From positions 864,001-928,000 of the forward strand of contig JAJOZX010000487.1 in assembly GCA_023014485.1 (NCBI GenBank): DNA of 64,000 bases, written 5' to 3'. This DNA is from Bathynomus jamesi (lineage: Eukaryota; Arthropoda; Malacostraca; Isopoda; Cirolanidae). The notes beneath the pieces are model-generated. The model did not search any database and was not told where the DNA came from. It was given only the letters and a program-made list of their open reading frames with translations. The position numbers and the translations under genes are program-made. Shown here piece by piece: positions 33,525-44,459 of this stretch (positions are counted from its first letter, which is position 1; each line of letters begins with the position of its first letter).

Positions 33525-36500
33525 TAGGGTGGATCACTTTTCACTTTTTTAAAAAATTATAGCTGGTCAAATTTTTCCCATGATTTGGTTCAGTGGAAGT
33601 ACACTGACACCATTTTTACCAAAATCGATCAATATTTAGGAGTCGCGCATCGACCTTGAAAATTTCAATTTTGGAAATTTGGCCAAATTGACAATTTTTA
33701 CTGAATAAAGATAAATCATCAAATGACCATATTTTCTGAATCCTCTCAGTGAAAGAAATCCTCTCAGATACTTACCAAGTTGATAGGACAAGTGGTTTAG
33801 AAGTTATACTCACCTTGAGATAGCATTAAAATTTAAAATAACGTATTTGTCCCTGTACCTCCATATGCTGTCTGCCATTGTCTGCTTTTTAAGATAAGAT
33901 AAAACGAATAAGGAAAGATCAAATGTATTTTGTATTAAAACGGTTTACCGATATCACTAAAGGCACTTACTCCGGTGCCCCTAACTAGGTTCAAAAACTG
34001 TATGAATCGTGGTTAGAACACACGTCATCTTAAGGCGTGCGCCATGTACTCTCTCTGCTAACTCCCTTTCCCTCTGCGCTACGTCATCTTGGCAAGTGAC
34101 GACTTCTTGAAGTCACCGAGTTCTTTCCGGCTCTTTTCCACGAGCTGAAGAAGACCCTGCAGCTGTGACTCGTCTTTTGTGACAGTGTTCGCGTAATCTT
34201 CTATCAGTTTTATCCCTCTCTCTGCCACGTCGTTGGTAACTTTCAGATGCGAGATGACATTCTTCAGATCACAGTAGTTCTTATCTTGATCCCACTTATT
34301 CACCGGCAGAGTGAGCCACGTAGACGCGCACACCTGCAGGCCTGTGAACACGAACCACGATGACTCATCGATCAGGTCCGGAAGGCGCGTCGTGTCATCA
34401 ACCGAGATGTTGTCATACGTGAAGTCCTCGGGCACAGCGAGGCGGCACAGCTTCTTTGCCATCTCGTGCTTCACAGTGTCTTCCACTTTGTCACTGCAGA
34501 GGGTGAAAACGACGGTCTGAGGCCTCAGATACCACAAGTGCCGCCTGATCACTGCCAGTGAAGCCTCTGCAATCTCGCGATCCACAGCCCTGTACTGCAG
34601 AAGACGCTGGTACAACACAAGGTCATTCAGCGGGGCATCAGCTGCGACAGGAGCCGCCAGCCAGGCAGGTGCGTAGAGGAGTGCAGTAAATAGTACCACT
34701 CTCTGAAGTTTCTGTACCAGCTCGTCGTCGAACTCCAGCTGACCGCTGAACATCAGGAGCTTCGTGTAGTAGATGATCTGAAACGAATACGCACTGTGAT
34801 GTATAAATACCGATACCACTCCATATAAGTTTGTTTAATGGTAAATTATTTATCTTATTTTTATCTGGTAGGGACTTCAAATGGCTGTTTGCAGAGGGCA
34901 ATAACTTCTAATTCGAAATACCAACCTTGGCCATCCACCTCGCATGATGGTAGGATCCTGGGCGCATGAAGTGTGTGCCACGACGTGGCTGGGCCCCGAG
35001 TACCAGGAGTGTAATCTCCGCCACTTCTCGGTAGTCTTCTCTGACAAGACCAGAAGCGGTGCCGAGGAACTTGACTGCCTCATCTCGGAGCTCCATCAGC
35101 CACGTCACCTCCGCCAAATGCTCGATCTCCAGCTCGCGATAAGTCGAGAGGTCGAGCTTGTCCCACCTGAAAGGGGAGTTATGAAAATATTGCATGAAAA
35201 CGACTGAAGTTTCCCTTTTCGACTGCTATTAACATCATTAGTAGAAGGACGCTGATATCTCAATTGCTCTGAAGGCAAAAAATCATTGGAGAAAACAAAT
35301 GCGCCTTAGACTTGAAATTCACCTTCTCCTCAGATACTGGAACAAAGGTTCAGTTGGTGCTGTGGTTCTTCCAAACGCGGTGATGACCACTGCCCCCACG
35401 ATGAGCTCCATAACGTGATGGCGACAGCCCAGCTGGAAGAGCGGTTTACCAAGCATGTTCTCCAGCCGGACCACCGCACCTGCACCCTCCCCGTATTGGA
35501 GGAAGTTGTGTCGAAGCACAGTCCAATCACGTTCTCGCATCCCCAGTCTTTGAGAGCACGAAAGGTCGCCTGGGCCTGGGACAGACCGGTGCCGTCAGCA
35601 ACAGTCGGAACGGCCAGCAACTTTCCTTCTGTGCATTGGGGAGCTCCGGAGATGAGAATCGCCTGGCGGTGCTCCAATGATCCAAGAGAGTCTGAAACGT
35701 ATGTCATACATGCCAATCCATTATCGTCCACTGGAATATGTCAATCCACTGTCGTCACTGGAACATGTTAATTCACTGTCGTCCACGGTGAGGGCAAAAC
35801 TGACCTTGATTACTTTACCGTCCCAGTGGACGACAGCATGCCTCGGAGATACGAAGGATTTCTGCACAGCTGTCGACACTTCACAACGATGTGCCACTCT
35901 TCCACGGCGAGACGTGTCCTTCGAGATACTGAATTTGTCCAGGTCTGCGGGCGGATCTGCCGAACGTAGGACTGCCGCCACGACACTTGCCACCTATGTG
36001 CGAAATTGAAAGGAAATTGACAAGGATGCGTATGGTTTTTATGTGACAAAATAATCACTAAATTTTCCGTCGTTACGTCTTATATCTTTGTCAAGGAAAG
36101 ATCATTACTGATATATACACACCTGATTATTGGACATCCGGAAGCGATCAGCCACTTCAATAACAGCCGGTGCATTGAGGATGCGGTGAGGAAGGCTGAT
36201 TGATACAGTTGATTCGGCTGTCGGTATGGTGGTTCTAGCTGTGATTCGGAGTTGCTCGATGATCTGCTTTCTATAGATTCATCGTCGCTCTCAGCTTCGG
36301 TTCCTATTTTCGTTTTTGAGGTGCCTGGCTCATCACGAGATTGTTGTCTTGAGAGTTGCCGTTTTCTCTTGACAACGAACACTTTATCATTCCCACTCAT
36401 TGTTGCCTGGCGCAGGCCCCGTTGATCCTCATAAAATTTAATATCTTCTTGTTTGTTGTTGTCTGAGAGCAGTCGACTTTTCTGTATCTCTTCAATAGCA

Positions 36501-37137
36501 TCGGGAGCTCCGATGTCCCAGAGCTTGTTCAGATTTTCTGAAAACTTCTCCCTGCCTTTTCCCGCGTCACTGTCTCTCATCTTGCTCTTCTGCAGCGAGC
36601 GCCACTCTTCCCACAGTAACTCCAGTTTTTTTCGCAGTTACGCCTCGTGATCGTCTTTATACGTGCCATGTTCCAAAATGCCAGAACATTGGCCACCGTG
36701 TCTTTTACGGCGGCCTTCCTGTCAGTAGTTTCCTGCTTGGTATAGAAGAAGTACTGGAGAATTAGGATGCGCCAGCTACTGATGCTATGATTACGTCCAT
36801 AACGGGGGACAAATACGGTATTTTAAATTTTAATGTTATTTCTAGGTGAGTGTAACTTCTAAATCACTTGTCCGATCAACTTGGTAAGTATCTGAGAGGA
36901 TTTCTTTCACTGAGAGGATTCAGAAAATACGGTCATTTGATGATTTATCTTTATTCAGTAAAAAATTGTCAATTTGGCCAAATTTCCAAAATCGAAATTT
37001 TCAAGGTCGATGCGCGACCCCTAAATATTGATCGATTTTAGTAAAAATGATGTCACTGTACTTCCACTGAACCAAATCATGGGAAAAACTTTGACCAGCT
37101 ATAATTTAAAAAAAAAAGCGAAAAGTGATCCACCCTA
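33525..37137 (-). mobile_element. long-TIR hAT-like element, family A copy 2
   Basis: TIRs of ~340 bp (33525-33865 and 36797-37137), outer ends TAGGGTGGATCAC and its complement. Flanked by CTGTCCAA (33515-33522, followed by TT) and CTGTCCAT (37138-37145), an 8-bp duplication with one mismatch and two extra bases. The duplication again fits nTnnnnAn. It sits inside the LTR-like element. 3613 bp, no nested insertion. Confidence 0.85.
34079..36790 (-). pseudogene. family A transposase-like gene (copy 2), five exons, two frameshifts
   Basis: Minus-strand exons: a ~36790-36122 (FVPRYGRNHS near the start, FWNMARIKTIT, LWDIGAPDAIEEI; donor GTGTGT), b ~36003-35812 (SADPPADLDKFSISKD; donor GTCAGT), c 35693-~35330 (EHRQAILISGAPQCTEGK, GLCFDTTSSNTG, CRHHVMELIVGAV), d 35166-34926 (WDKLDLSTYRELEIEHLAEV), e 34777-34079 (FDDELVQKLQ, LCSDKVEDTVKHEMAKKL, NDVAERGIKLIEDY, end FKKSSLAKMT). 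The acidic Asp in CFDTT, CxxH in CRHH and the Glu in VAERG occur in the order known for hAT transposases. Two 1-nt indels break it: an A-run near 36615 and CAGG for CAGGG near 35487 in exon c. Exon borders are supported by copy 1. Confidence 0.75.
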
Positions 37138-37145
37138 CTGTCCAT

Positions 37146-38106
37146 ACAGATATACAGTAGGTTCGTTGGGAAACGGCCTACGGCGAAGTGATCGTTTGAT
37201 TGTTGCCAGTGGAAGAGTCTTTCAGCTGGACGTAGGAAGAGCAGCGTTCACCGACAAAAGTGGAGATGAGACAAGGCGAGTTTCTTCATCGACTTCTAGA
37301 ATTGCAAATTCCGTCCAATTCCGGCGCGTGGTCCCGCTTTCAGTATATCTCCACCTTGATCCTTTTAGAATTGGACGTCTCGTTTTTTTTTTTTTTCGCC
37401 ATTTGGAGAGAGAGCGGAACCATTACAGCGTGCTGACCTGTTGCATGTTGATTGATGCAATCCCTTGCATTCTAGCGAAGTGAGCAGGAGAGCTGCGATT
37501 GAAAATTGAAGAAGTCCGTTGTCAGCGTGCGGATTGTGATCTAAACAACGTCCAGCAAATTAATGTACTGATTATTTAATTATTATGTAATGAAATTATA
37601 AGTGAAAGGGTGCGATTATTGCCCATATTTGTTGCATTTTTCGTGAAATAGTATGTGCGCTCTTGGTCAGTATTTTATGTAAACTTTATTTTTTCTAGGT
37701 TGCCCTGATAGTAACTGTATAACTATACAAATAATGGTTTCAAATGTAAAGCGATCTTTGATGAGGAATCGCTGAATAGATTGTGAACTCGAGATTTGTA
37801 CAGCCACTGTAAGAAAATTTTCCGTTATTTTTTTTGGCATGTATAGATTAGTTACAGGTTGTAATTTAATTATTAGTGTGAAATGTTATTTTATGCAAAT
37901 GTGAAAATTATAAAGTTTTCGATTTTTATAATATGATACAAAATATATGTGTGGAATTTGTCATTCTAATTATTTCTTGTCTATCAACTTTGAATTTGTT
38001 AAAGAAAAAAAAATTTGCCAAATATATAAATTTGTTGAATAAATTAATTAAATTTGTTAAACGATATTAATAAGTTTTCCTAATGAAAAACTTATTTTCA
38101 AGGGGG
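37146..38106. other. 3' interior of the LTR-like element, no gene seen
   Basis: AT-rich, no coding signature. It ends in the purine tract AAGGGGG next to the second repeat. Confidence 0.45.
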
Positions 38107-38649
38107 TGATGCGAGTGTAGTAATGCTTAGTTAAGAATATTAATTTTTGTTTCGTTAAGATTATAATGTTTAATATAAATTTACTAATAATTGTGAAATT
38201 ACGATAAAGTATGTTTGTTAGATTGTAATTGTTTAAAATGGGAAGAGTTGGCAATCCTGAACAGAGGCCCACAGAGCTGACTACCCTCAAAAAGAGTGAG
38301 TTATTCGGCAGCGCGATAAGCGTAAAGTTGGGGCCATGTAACTTTAAAATCAAATTAATTGTTTTGTGCCCCTCTCCGACGTAAAATATTATAGTAAAAT
38401 TTCCTACTCGCATCCCCTCAAATTACTTAAAGCATTTTCGGAATTAAATAAAGTGTTAACAAGCGTTTAAAAAGAGTGTTAATGAACCCCCCTTCCCTTT
38501 TGTGTTGTAACGGCTTTCATAGTCTCGGCGTGGCTACCATGAATTTGTAAAGTATTGTGGAAATGAGTAAAGAGAGTGTAAAGATAAATGCAATAGAGAG
38601 CAGAAAGTAGAGTAAATAATGAAAAAAAATAATAATAAAACGTATTCAC
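38107..38649 (+). repeat. 3' LTR-like repeat
   Basis: Starts TGATGCGAGTGTAG directly after the polypurine tract and ends GTATTCAC. It is followed by an array-type unit with a tRNA-like module. Confidence 0.75.
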
Positions 38650-38734
38650 GACATGGGTGCTGCATGCGGGAGGTGCCCCCCTCGGGGCATTGGTTTCTGC
38701 GCATATGTAGGAGAATTACGACTTCTGATCGAGT

Positions 38735-38811
38735 GAGGACCATGGTGTAGTGGTTATCATATCTGATCGGCAATCGGAAGATCCCGGGTTCGATTCCCGG
38801 GTGGTTACCTC
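38735..38811 (+). tRNA. tRNA-like module, single copy
   Basis: Same variant as 29695-29771 but on the plus strand, with one change in the anticodon loop (TCGGCAA). It lies in a unit running from 38650 to ~38930. The two single-copy units thus flank the LTR-like element in opposite orientations. Confidence 0.35.
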
Positions 38812-38930
38812 ATTTTTTCATTTGTTCGTTCTCCCTCCTCATCTTGCGCGGAATGTTCTCCTATACAAGCGTCGTTCTTTACGTTAATTATACTGCGTTT
38901 CTTTGCAGTTGAAATGTATATATAATATAT

Positions 38931-38932
38931 AT

Positions 38933-38964
<32 letters not shown>

Positions 38965-39962
38965 AAATGTAGGTTCACAGAATTCTGAACTCGCAGACCC
39001 CAAATGTTGATCAGATTTTTCATTTCTGAAATCTGAATTTTTAACGAATCAGCATTCCATTTTGTTTGTATCTATGGTAGGGCGTGGAAAATTAATCATT
39101 TTTAGGAAAAAAGTGATGAATAATTAAATTTTCTAATTAATCAATGATTAACTGATTAAATATGAATAAAAATTAAATGCTTCTGAAAAGAGTAAGAAAG
39201 AGCTTTCTTGTTTCTGTTGCGTGCGATAAGACCGAAGTAAACATTTTAATCAAACATTTAGTTTGTTTTATAGTTCAAGAAATCAGGCATGGGCGGAATA
39301 GACAATTTATCCATGCAAAAAGGTGCCAAATTCAAATGATGCATTAAAAATTTAAGGTAGAATGATGCTGAATTTATGAGGAAAATTAATCATTTCCGTC
39401 ATTTTCTAAAAATATATTTTGATTAATTAATGATTAAATTCGAAACAATGATTAACTGACTAATCAGAATCATACCCTAAATAGTTATAATGTCTGAGTG
39501 CTTACCTATCTAACTGTTTATCGATGGTCAGGTAGATATATGAAATGAGGTTATTGGATGATAGTTAATATGTTTTAAGTGAAAATTTTCATTTAATACA
39601 CCGATTGTTTTAGCATAATTTCGTCGTAATGATGACAATATCGTTGTTTTTTAATATTTGCAGACCTGTACACGTTGTACGAACAATCATGTTTGCACAC
39701 TCATGCATCAGACAACCTTTGGGTACATTTGGTTGTTTCAGGTATATTACATACCACCATCTATGTGGTGAATGCTTACCTAGACAGATATGTAGAAATG
39801 AAGATAAGTTTTAAACTACTATTACTACTGCTACTACTACTACTACTACTAATAATAATAATAATAGTAATAATAATAATACAGTTTACATTCTGTTAAA
39901 AAATGGGTACAAATCGAGTACAGACATAAGTAAGAAGTCATATCTATATATATATATATATA
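38931..39962. other. spacer with microsatellites; possible isolated exon
   Basis: (TA)n at 38925-38960 and (CTA)n/(TAA)n at 39808-39888. A good acceptor (TTTTTTAATATTTGCAG) at ~39662 precedes ~45 codons beginning DLYTLYEQSCLHTHASDNLW and running into the trinucleotide repeat. It has no recognised homolog and no partner exon, so I do not call it a gene. Confidence 0.25.
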
Positions 39963-40532
39963 CAGGGTGTCCGAGAATTATCTGTACAATTTTTGGCTGT
40001 TATTAAAAGTCAACCATGAAGTGTAGAAATTCCAGTGTTGTCCCATTTTACAGAGAATCTCATTAAGTTTTTTCTGATACCACGTTTTGACAAGTTTTTT
40101 AGAAATGTACGCGGGTGACAGACATTGATGATTTAAAAGCAAGAATCACAGCTGCTATTGAGCGAATTGATGTGGATATGCTGCAGCGTACATGGCAACA
40201 TTTGGAGTATCGATTGGATGTTTTGCGAATCACAATGGTGCACATATCGAATGTTTGTAACAACGTTACTTTAATAAAAGAAACTTTTGAAAATACAGAT
40301 TCTAAATAATCTGTTTAAGAATTTTACGTGTGTTGTCAAGAATTTTATTAAAAGATGAAATTGTACAGATAATGTTCGACACACTGGAATTTCTAAAAAA
40401 CTTGTCAAAACTTGGTATCAGAAAAAACTTAATGAGATTCTCTGTAAAATGGGACAACACTGGAATTTCTAAACTTCATGGTTGGCTTTTAATAACAACC
40501 AAAAATTGTACAGATAATTCTCGGACACCCTG
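39963..40532 (+). mobile_element. Tc1/mariner-type MITE with ~130 bp TIRs
   Basis: 570 bp, flanked by TA. Ends CAGGGTGTCCGAGAATTATC and its complement, with long arms (39963-40100 and ~40395-40532) that share AGAATCTCATTAAG and TTGACAAG blocks. The core keeps a transposase tail. Confidence 0.9.
40115..40309 (+). pseudogene. C-terminal tail of a mariner-type transposase
   Basis: About 50 residues containing DIDDLKARITAAIERIDVDM and QHLEYRLDVLRIT, the usual C-terminus of the same transposase group as 683-1380. The DNA-binding and catalytic parts are missing, which shows this MITE came from an autonomous copy by deletion. Confidence 0.75.
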
Positions 40533-40713
40533 TATATATATATATCACAGAGAATACGCGGATTTAGAATAGTGTATTTAGGACTATTTTTTGCTCGACA
40601 ATCTTTGCTACGGGGCTAAATACTAGAGTTATGACTAAAAAAAATTCACCACACGTTTTCTGTTAATTGAAAATACTAAAAAAGTTGATTTTCGAGACAA
40701 ACCATCTTATCTG

Positions 40714-40744
<31 letters not shown>

Positions 40745-41192
40745 TTATGTGTGTGTGTGTGTGTGTGTGTGTGCGTGCGTGGGTTATATATTGGTAATGG
40801 TATGATAATGTTGATAAACTTAGTAGGACTACAGTAAATGAAATAGTATGATTAAACATTATAATGTACACGTCATGCTACTTAAAAGATTGAGATGCTA
40901 GCTGTTTTGTAGAAATGAAAAGATTAATTTAAATAATCTTGCACATAAATAGTAATAATGATAATGCTGATAATGTTTAAATGGATGTTTAGAGATGGAA
41001 TTGATGATTAAGTATTTGAATCTATTCGAATATGCATGCATGACAAGGGTGCTATTGAAGATGTATTTTCATGTATAGCTTAGAGCAGCCGCTATAATTT
41101 AACTGGATGAACTATGAGGAAAGATAACGATATTTGAAATCATGAAACATAAAATGCATGTATTCGCACTCATTCTAGTGCTTTTAAAAGGG

Positions 41193-41233
<41 letters not shown>
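40533..41233. other. spacer, no gene seen
   Basis: AT-rich, with (TA)n(TG)n at 40725-40780 and (TA)n at 41197-41231. Confidence 0.4.
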
Positions 41234-41491
41234 CAGTGGCAGCTCGTGGTCATTTTACTTACGCATGCAGTCACATGCATTACAGTGTAGTACATATTAG
41301 ATAAGCTGTATTTTGTCTTTTATGGTATTCTTATGAGTTATGTAGTAACCGAGGATAGAACCAATATTATATTAATAATATTAATAATAATTTTAACTTT
41401 ATTTTTTTTACTTAAATAATAATTTTAAATTCATTGAGTATATTATTTACGCATGCAGTGCATGCCTTGCATTCATTAAGAAGCGCCCCTG
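41234..41491. mobile_element. hAT-type MITE, 258 bp
   Basis: Ends CAGTGGCAGCTCGTGG and AAGCGCCCCTG, with subterminal TTACGCATGCAG on both sides. ATATATAA occurs on both flanks (41226-41233 and 41492-41499) but the flank is an AT microsatellite, so the duplication is less telling than elsewhere. Confidence 0.7.
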
Positions 41492-41499
41492 ATATATAA

Positions 41500-43240
41500 T
41501 TAGCTATGATAATATTTATTGTTGATGATGTTTGTTGCCACGTTACTGTACGATTGGAATGAAATATAATAGCTTCCTCTTAGGTTAGATAAATGAAATC
41601 ATAATTAATTTATTTAATAGTTTCTTGTTCTATTTCATAATACAAATATTAGGACAAGGCAAAATCTGTTTATGAGTTGACTCTATTTATTCTAATTTTA
41701 TTTTGTGTGGTATCGTTATTAATACATTAATACGAAACAATGAGGTCATGAATAGCATTAAAGGAATCTTTGTTATTTGCTTTATATTACAGTTTTTTAT
41801 ACAAAATATATATATGTTGATTACGTTTACTAGTATAAGTACATATATATATCAGCAGGATCTTGGTGCTCCAGAAATGGATCTTTTGCACGAACACTTC
41901 CAGAAAGATAAAACTAACGTGTTCACGAACACGGCGGAACGTGCTGGAACGCTGCGTAAGAAGTACTCGAATGTTTGCATGCTTTTGTCTGATTTTGTTT
42001 GTTTTTGCGTCATGAATGACCATGATAGGATCCCACAGGAGGATATTTTTTTTTCTCGTGAAAGAAGACAAGGATGATTTTTTAAGGAGGAAGGCGAGGA
42101 TGAATTTTTTTTAATTTAATTTTTCTTTTTAAATGTAATTTTTTTTAAATTTAATTTTTTTTTAATTTAATTTAATTTTTTTAAGACCATGAAAGACATC
42201 TTATAAAGGAGGGACCGTCATGAAGGACGGTGAAGGATCCTCATGAAGGACGGTGAGGGGAAAATTTTCAAATTGATCCAATGTCTGTCTCCCCAAGCGC
42301 GCCCAAACTACTGGTGTAAATCGGCGAGCGTCAATGGCGCGAGTCATTAAGCTAGGGGTCTGGGGTGAGCGGTAGCTCCCTCAGCGGGTTCTGGGATGGA
42401 GCCCCGTGGAAGCCAACGCATTTTAGCTTTTCCAAACAGCATTTTGTAACATTTTGGCAGAAATTATTTAACATAGTCTTTATACTCACTAATGACATAA
42501 TTAACTAAAATTTTTCATCAAAAAATAAATAAATATTGAAACGACCACTGCTGGTCCCTTATATATGTAGCAGCGTCATATTATGATGTGTGTGCTAAAA
42601 TACATACATGCAAATAATCGTACTTACACATACGTACATGAGCATTCGTAAAATTCATCAAGACTGACTGACAAATTACAAATTTCAAGATAAATTTCTA
42701 CTGACTTAAATATTTGTTAAAAACAAACAAACGGTTCGGTGATCCAATCAAAATTTAACAACCGGTTCGGGCGAACCGGACCGAACCGGTCCCAGCACAC
42801 CCCTGCCACAGCCTTCTTTAATTAGTCTTATAAGGCTAACTAACGAAAATATCACGACCTAACCTAACCAATCGTTAGGTCATCTGTACGCCCTTGCCGA
42901 TTGGTTAGGTTAGGTCGTGATATTTTCATTAGTTAGCCTTATAAAGCTAACTAAAGAAGGCTGGGGGCCCTGATCTTCAGGTGATCCGAACTATTCTTAA
43001 TGAAAACAATTACACACACATTTAGTGAATATATGAGTATATTTTGTTAATAATTTTACATTTTCATTAGAGCTTAAAATTTAATGACATCTTTATGCTT
43101 GGTTCAGTTATATTCAGTGTATTCATAATTAATTAAAATTAATAAAGTACGGTTGATTTTGAATAGCAATATGTGCCTTCCTACCTAAAATAAGACTGAC
43201 CTAAAATAAGACTAACCAAGCAAATCGTTATCTTTCGTAG
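41500..43240. other. spacer upstream of the protease gene; no confident gene
   Basis: Contains an open frame at 41703-42077 whose second half (DLGAPEMDLLHEHFQKDKTN) follows an AG acceptor-like site but is not recognised. A poly-T rich stretch lies at 42105-42185. A short repeat of TCATGAAGGACGGTGA is at ~42219-42258. A palindrome lies at 42817-42963. The missing 5' exon(s) of the protease gene may lie here or further left. Confidence 0.3.
42817..42963. repeat. 147 bp palindromic MITE with CCTAA core
   Basis: Arms of ~64 bp start CAGCCTTCTTTAATTAG and read inward through AACTAACGAAAATATCACG and ACCTAACCTAACCAATCG. The loop is ~22 bp. The same inner motif recurs at 52535-52680 and 60650-60720. 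Confidence 0.85.
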
Positions 43241-44459
43241 AATGGTCAACGAAGTTTTTGAATTAACTAAATACAAGAAAGGTTTCTGCCCAGTTGACTC
43301 TTTGACTGTTCTTGGGACGAAACGTATTTCCACACCACTGTGCGGTAACATGACTGGATGGTCGAGTGAGTGATTAATTTTATGTATGATAAAGTAATTA
43401 ATGCGTTAATTTTCTCTGAACTAAGTAGTTCTGTTTTTTAGAACGAGAGGAAAATAGACATTGCAGTTATTGAAAATATTTTTAGATTACTATTAAGATG
43501 ATCCCTATTATTTTGATAATTTTATTTCTGCAGCTACCTTCGAAGTAGATCCTGAATCCACAATCACACTAGCAATAGTGGTTCAGGGAAATCCAGTGTA
43601 CCGATTCTCAACTCTTTTGACCATGTTACCATGCAAAGACATCGTTTCCTTACTGTGTAAGCTTCTATGTTTCTTCCTTTATGATCCATAATTCTTTAGT
43701 CTCGAGCGGCACTTTAATGTCTTTGTTCTGCCAAATGCAAGACGATTTTATGTATTCTCAAAAATGGCCAATGAGAGTTAAAGGTTAAGGATAATTCTTC
43801 TTTCACGAGGCCTTCCTAACTCAAGCACTTCATCACAGAAGCAAACTAAACGATTCATTCAAACTATCCCTAAAAGACAATGGAAGCCCTCTTACAGATT
43901 ACTTTGGTAATGGAAACAACTTTTTACCTATATCCATAGTTTACCTACATCACAATTCCTCCATTACAAAAAATTTCAGCCCCAACGAATGCTGGAATGA
44001 TAAATACTGAGGCAAAATTGTACACTCCGATGGTTTCAATGGAAACTTTAGAGTCAAATACGACGGAAGAGTCAACGACGTTGGAACCAACGACTGTTGA
44101 CTGGGTAACAGAAACGGAGCCGATTACAAAAGAAGGGGCAGAAACGACAACGGAGTCTTCTACATCTAGCAAAAAAGAAGGGGAAAGAACTCCTCTTCCC
44201 ACCGGAGTTATTCGCCCCAGGACAACCCCTAAGCCTGTAAGAGTCGAGGGATTAAAAAATGAAAGTTCTATGACTTCTTAATCGAACATATACAGTAAGT
44301 ACATTATATGTTACAGACGTTTATATGTTACAAACGTTTTATATTTTTTTATTTAATGTTTATTTTAGGTCGAAGTCAAACTTTTTTATGAAGAGGATGA
44401 GCCTTATGTAGATGTACAGAACTATCATGACCCAACACCAAACTCAATATTTAAGAAAA
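43241..44459 (+). CDS. protease gene exons 1-4: CUB end and linker
   Basis: Exons 1 and 2 encode FCPVDSLTVLGTK, LCGNMTGW and ITLAIVVQGNPVYRFSTLLT before a Cys. The spacing of Cys-Gly, hydrophobic strand and final Cys is that of the second half of a CUB domain, so an earlier exon must supply the first strands. Exon 3 is a low-complexity linker rich in Thr and Glu (TTEESTTLEPTT) and Pro/Arg at its end, probably O-glycosylated. It ends at the GTAAGA donor (44237); read through, it would stop at 44281. Exon 4 adds VEVKLFYEEDEPYVDVQ. The phases (1, 1, 0, 1) fit the next exon start. Confidence 0.7.

Larger units (their letters stand above)
29825..38649. mobile_element. putative LTR element without gag/pol (LARD-like)
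   Basis: Two ~535 bp direct repeats (29825-30358 and 38115-38649) enclose ~4.1 kb of non-coding sequence plus the family A copy 2 insertion. A primer-binding-site candidate TGGTGGCTAGCGGCGGG starts at 30364, six bases after the first repeat. A polypurine candidate AAGGGGG (38100-38106) abuts the second, where a TG (38107) would begin the LTR. No target duplication is found, and the outer edges of both repeats seem to be trimmed. The call rests on structure only. Confidence 0.55.

Noticed and set aside
39077..39474. A possible TIR element beginning TAGGGCGTGGAAAATTAATC and ending in ATACCCTA
   Set aside because: The ends share only AT-rich ATTAATCA-type repeats and the flanks show no duplication.
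39662..39810. A host exon after a good splice acceptor near 39662
   Set aside because: No recognised homolog, no donor or partner exon, and the frame runs into a (CTA)n repeat.
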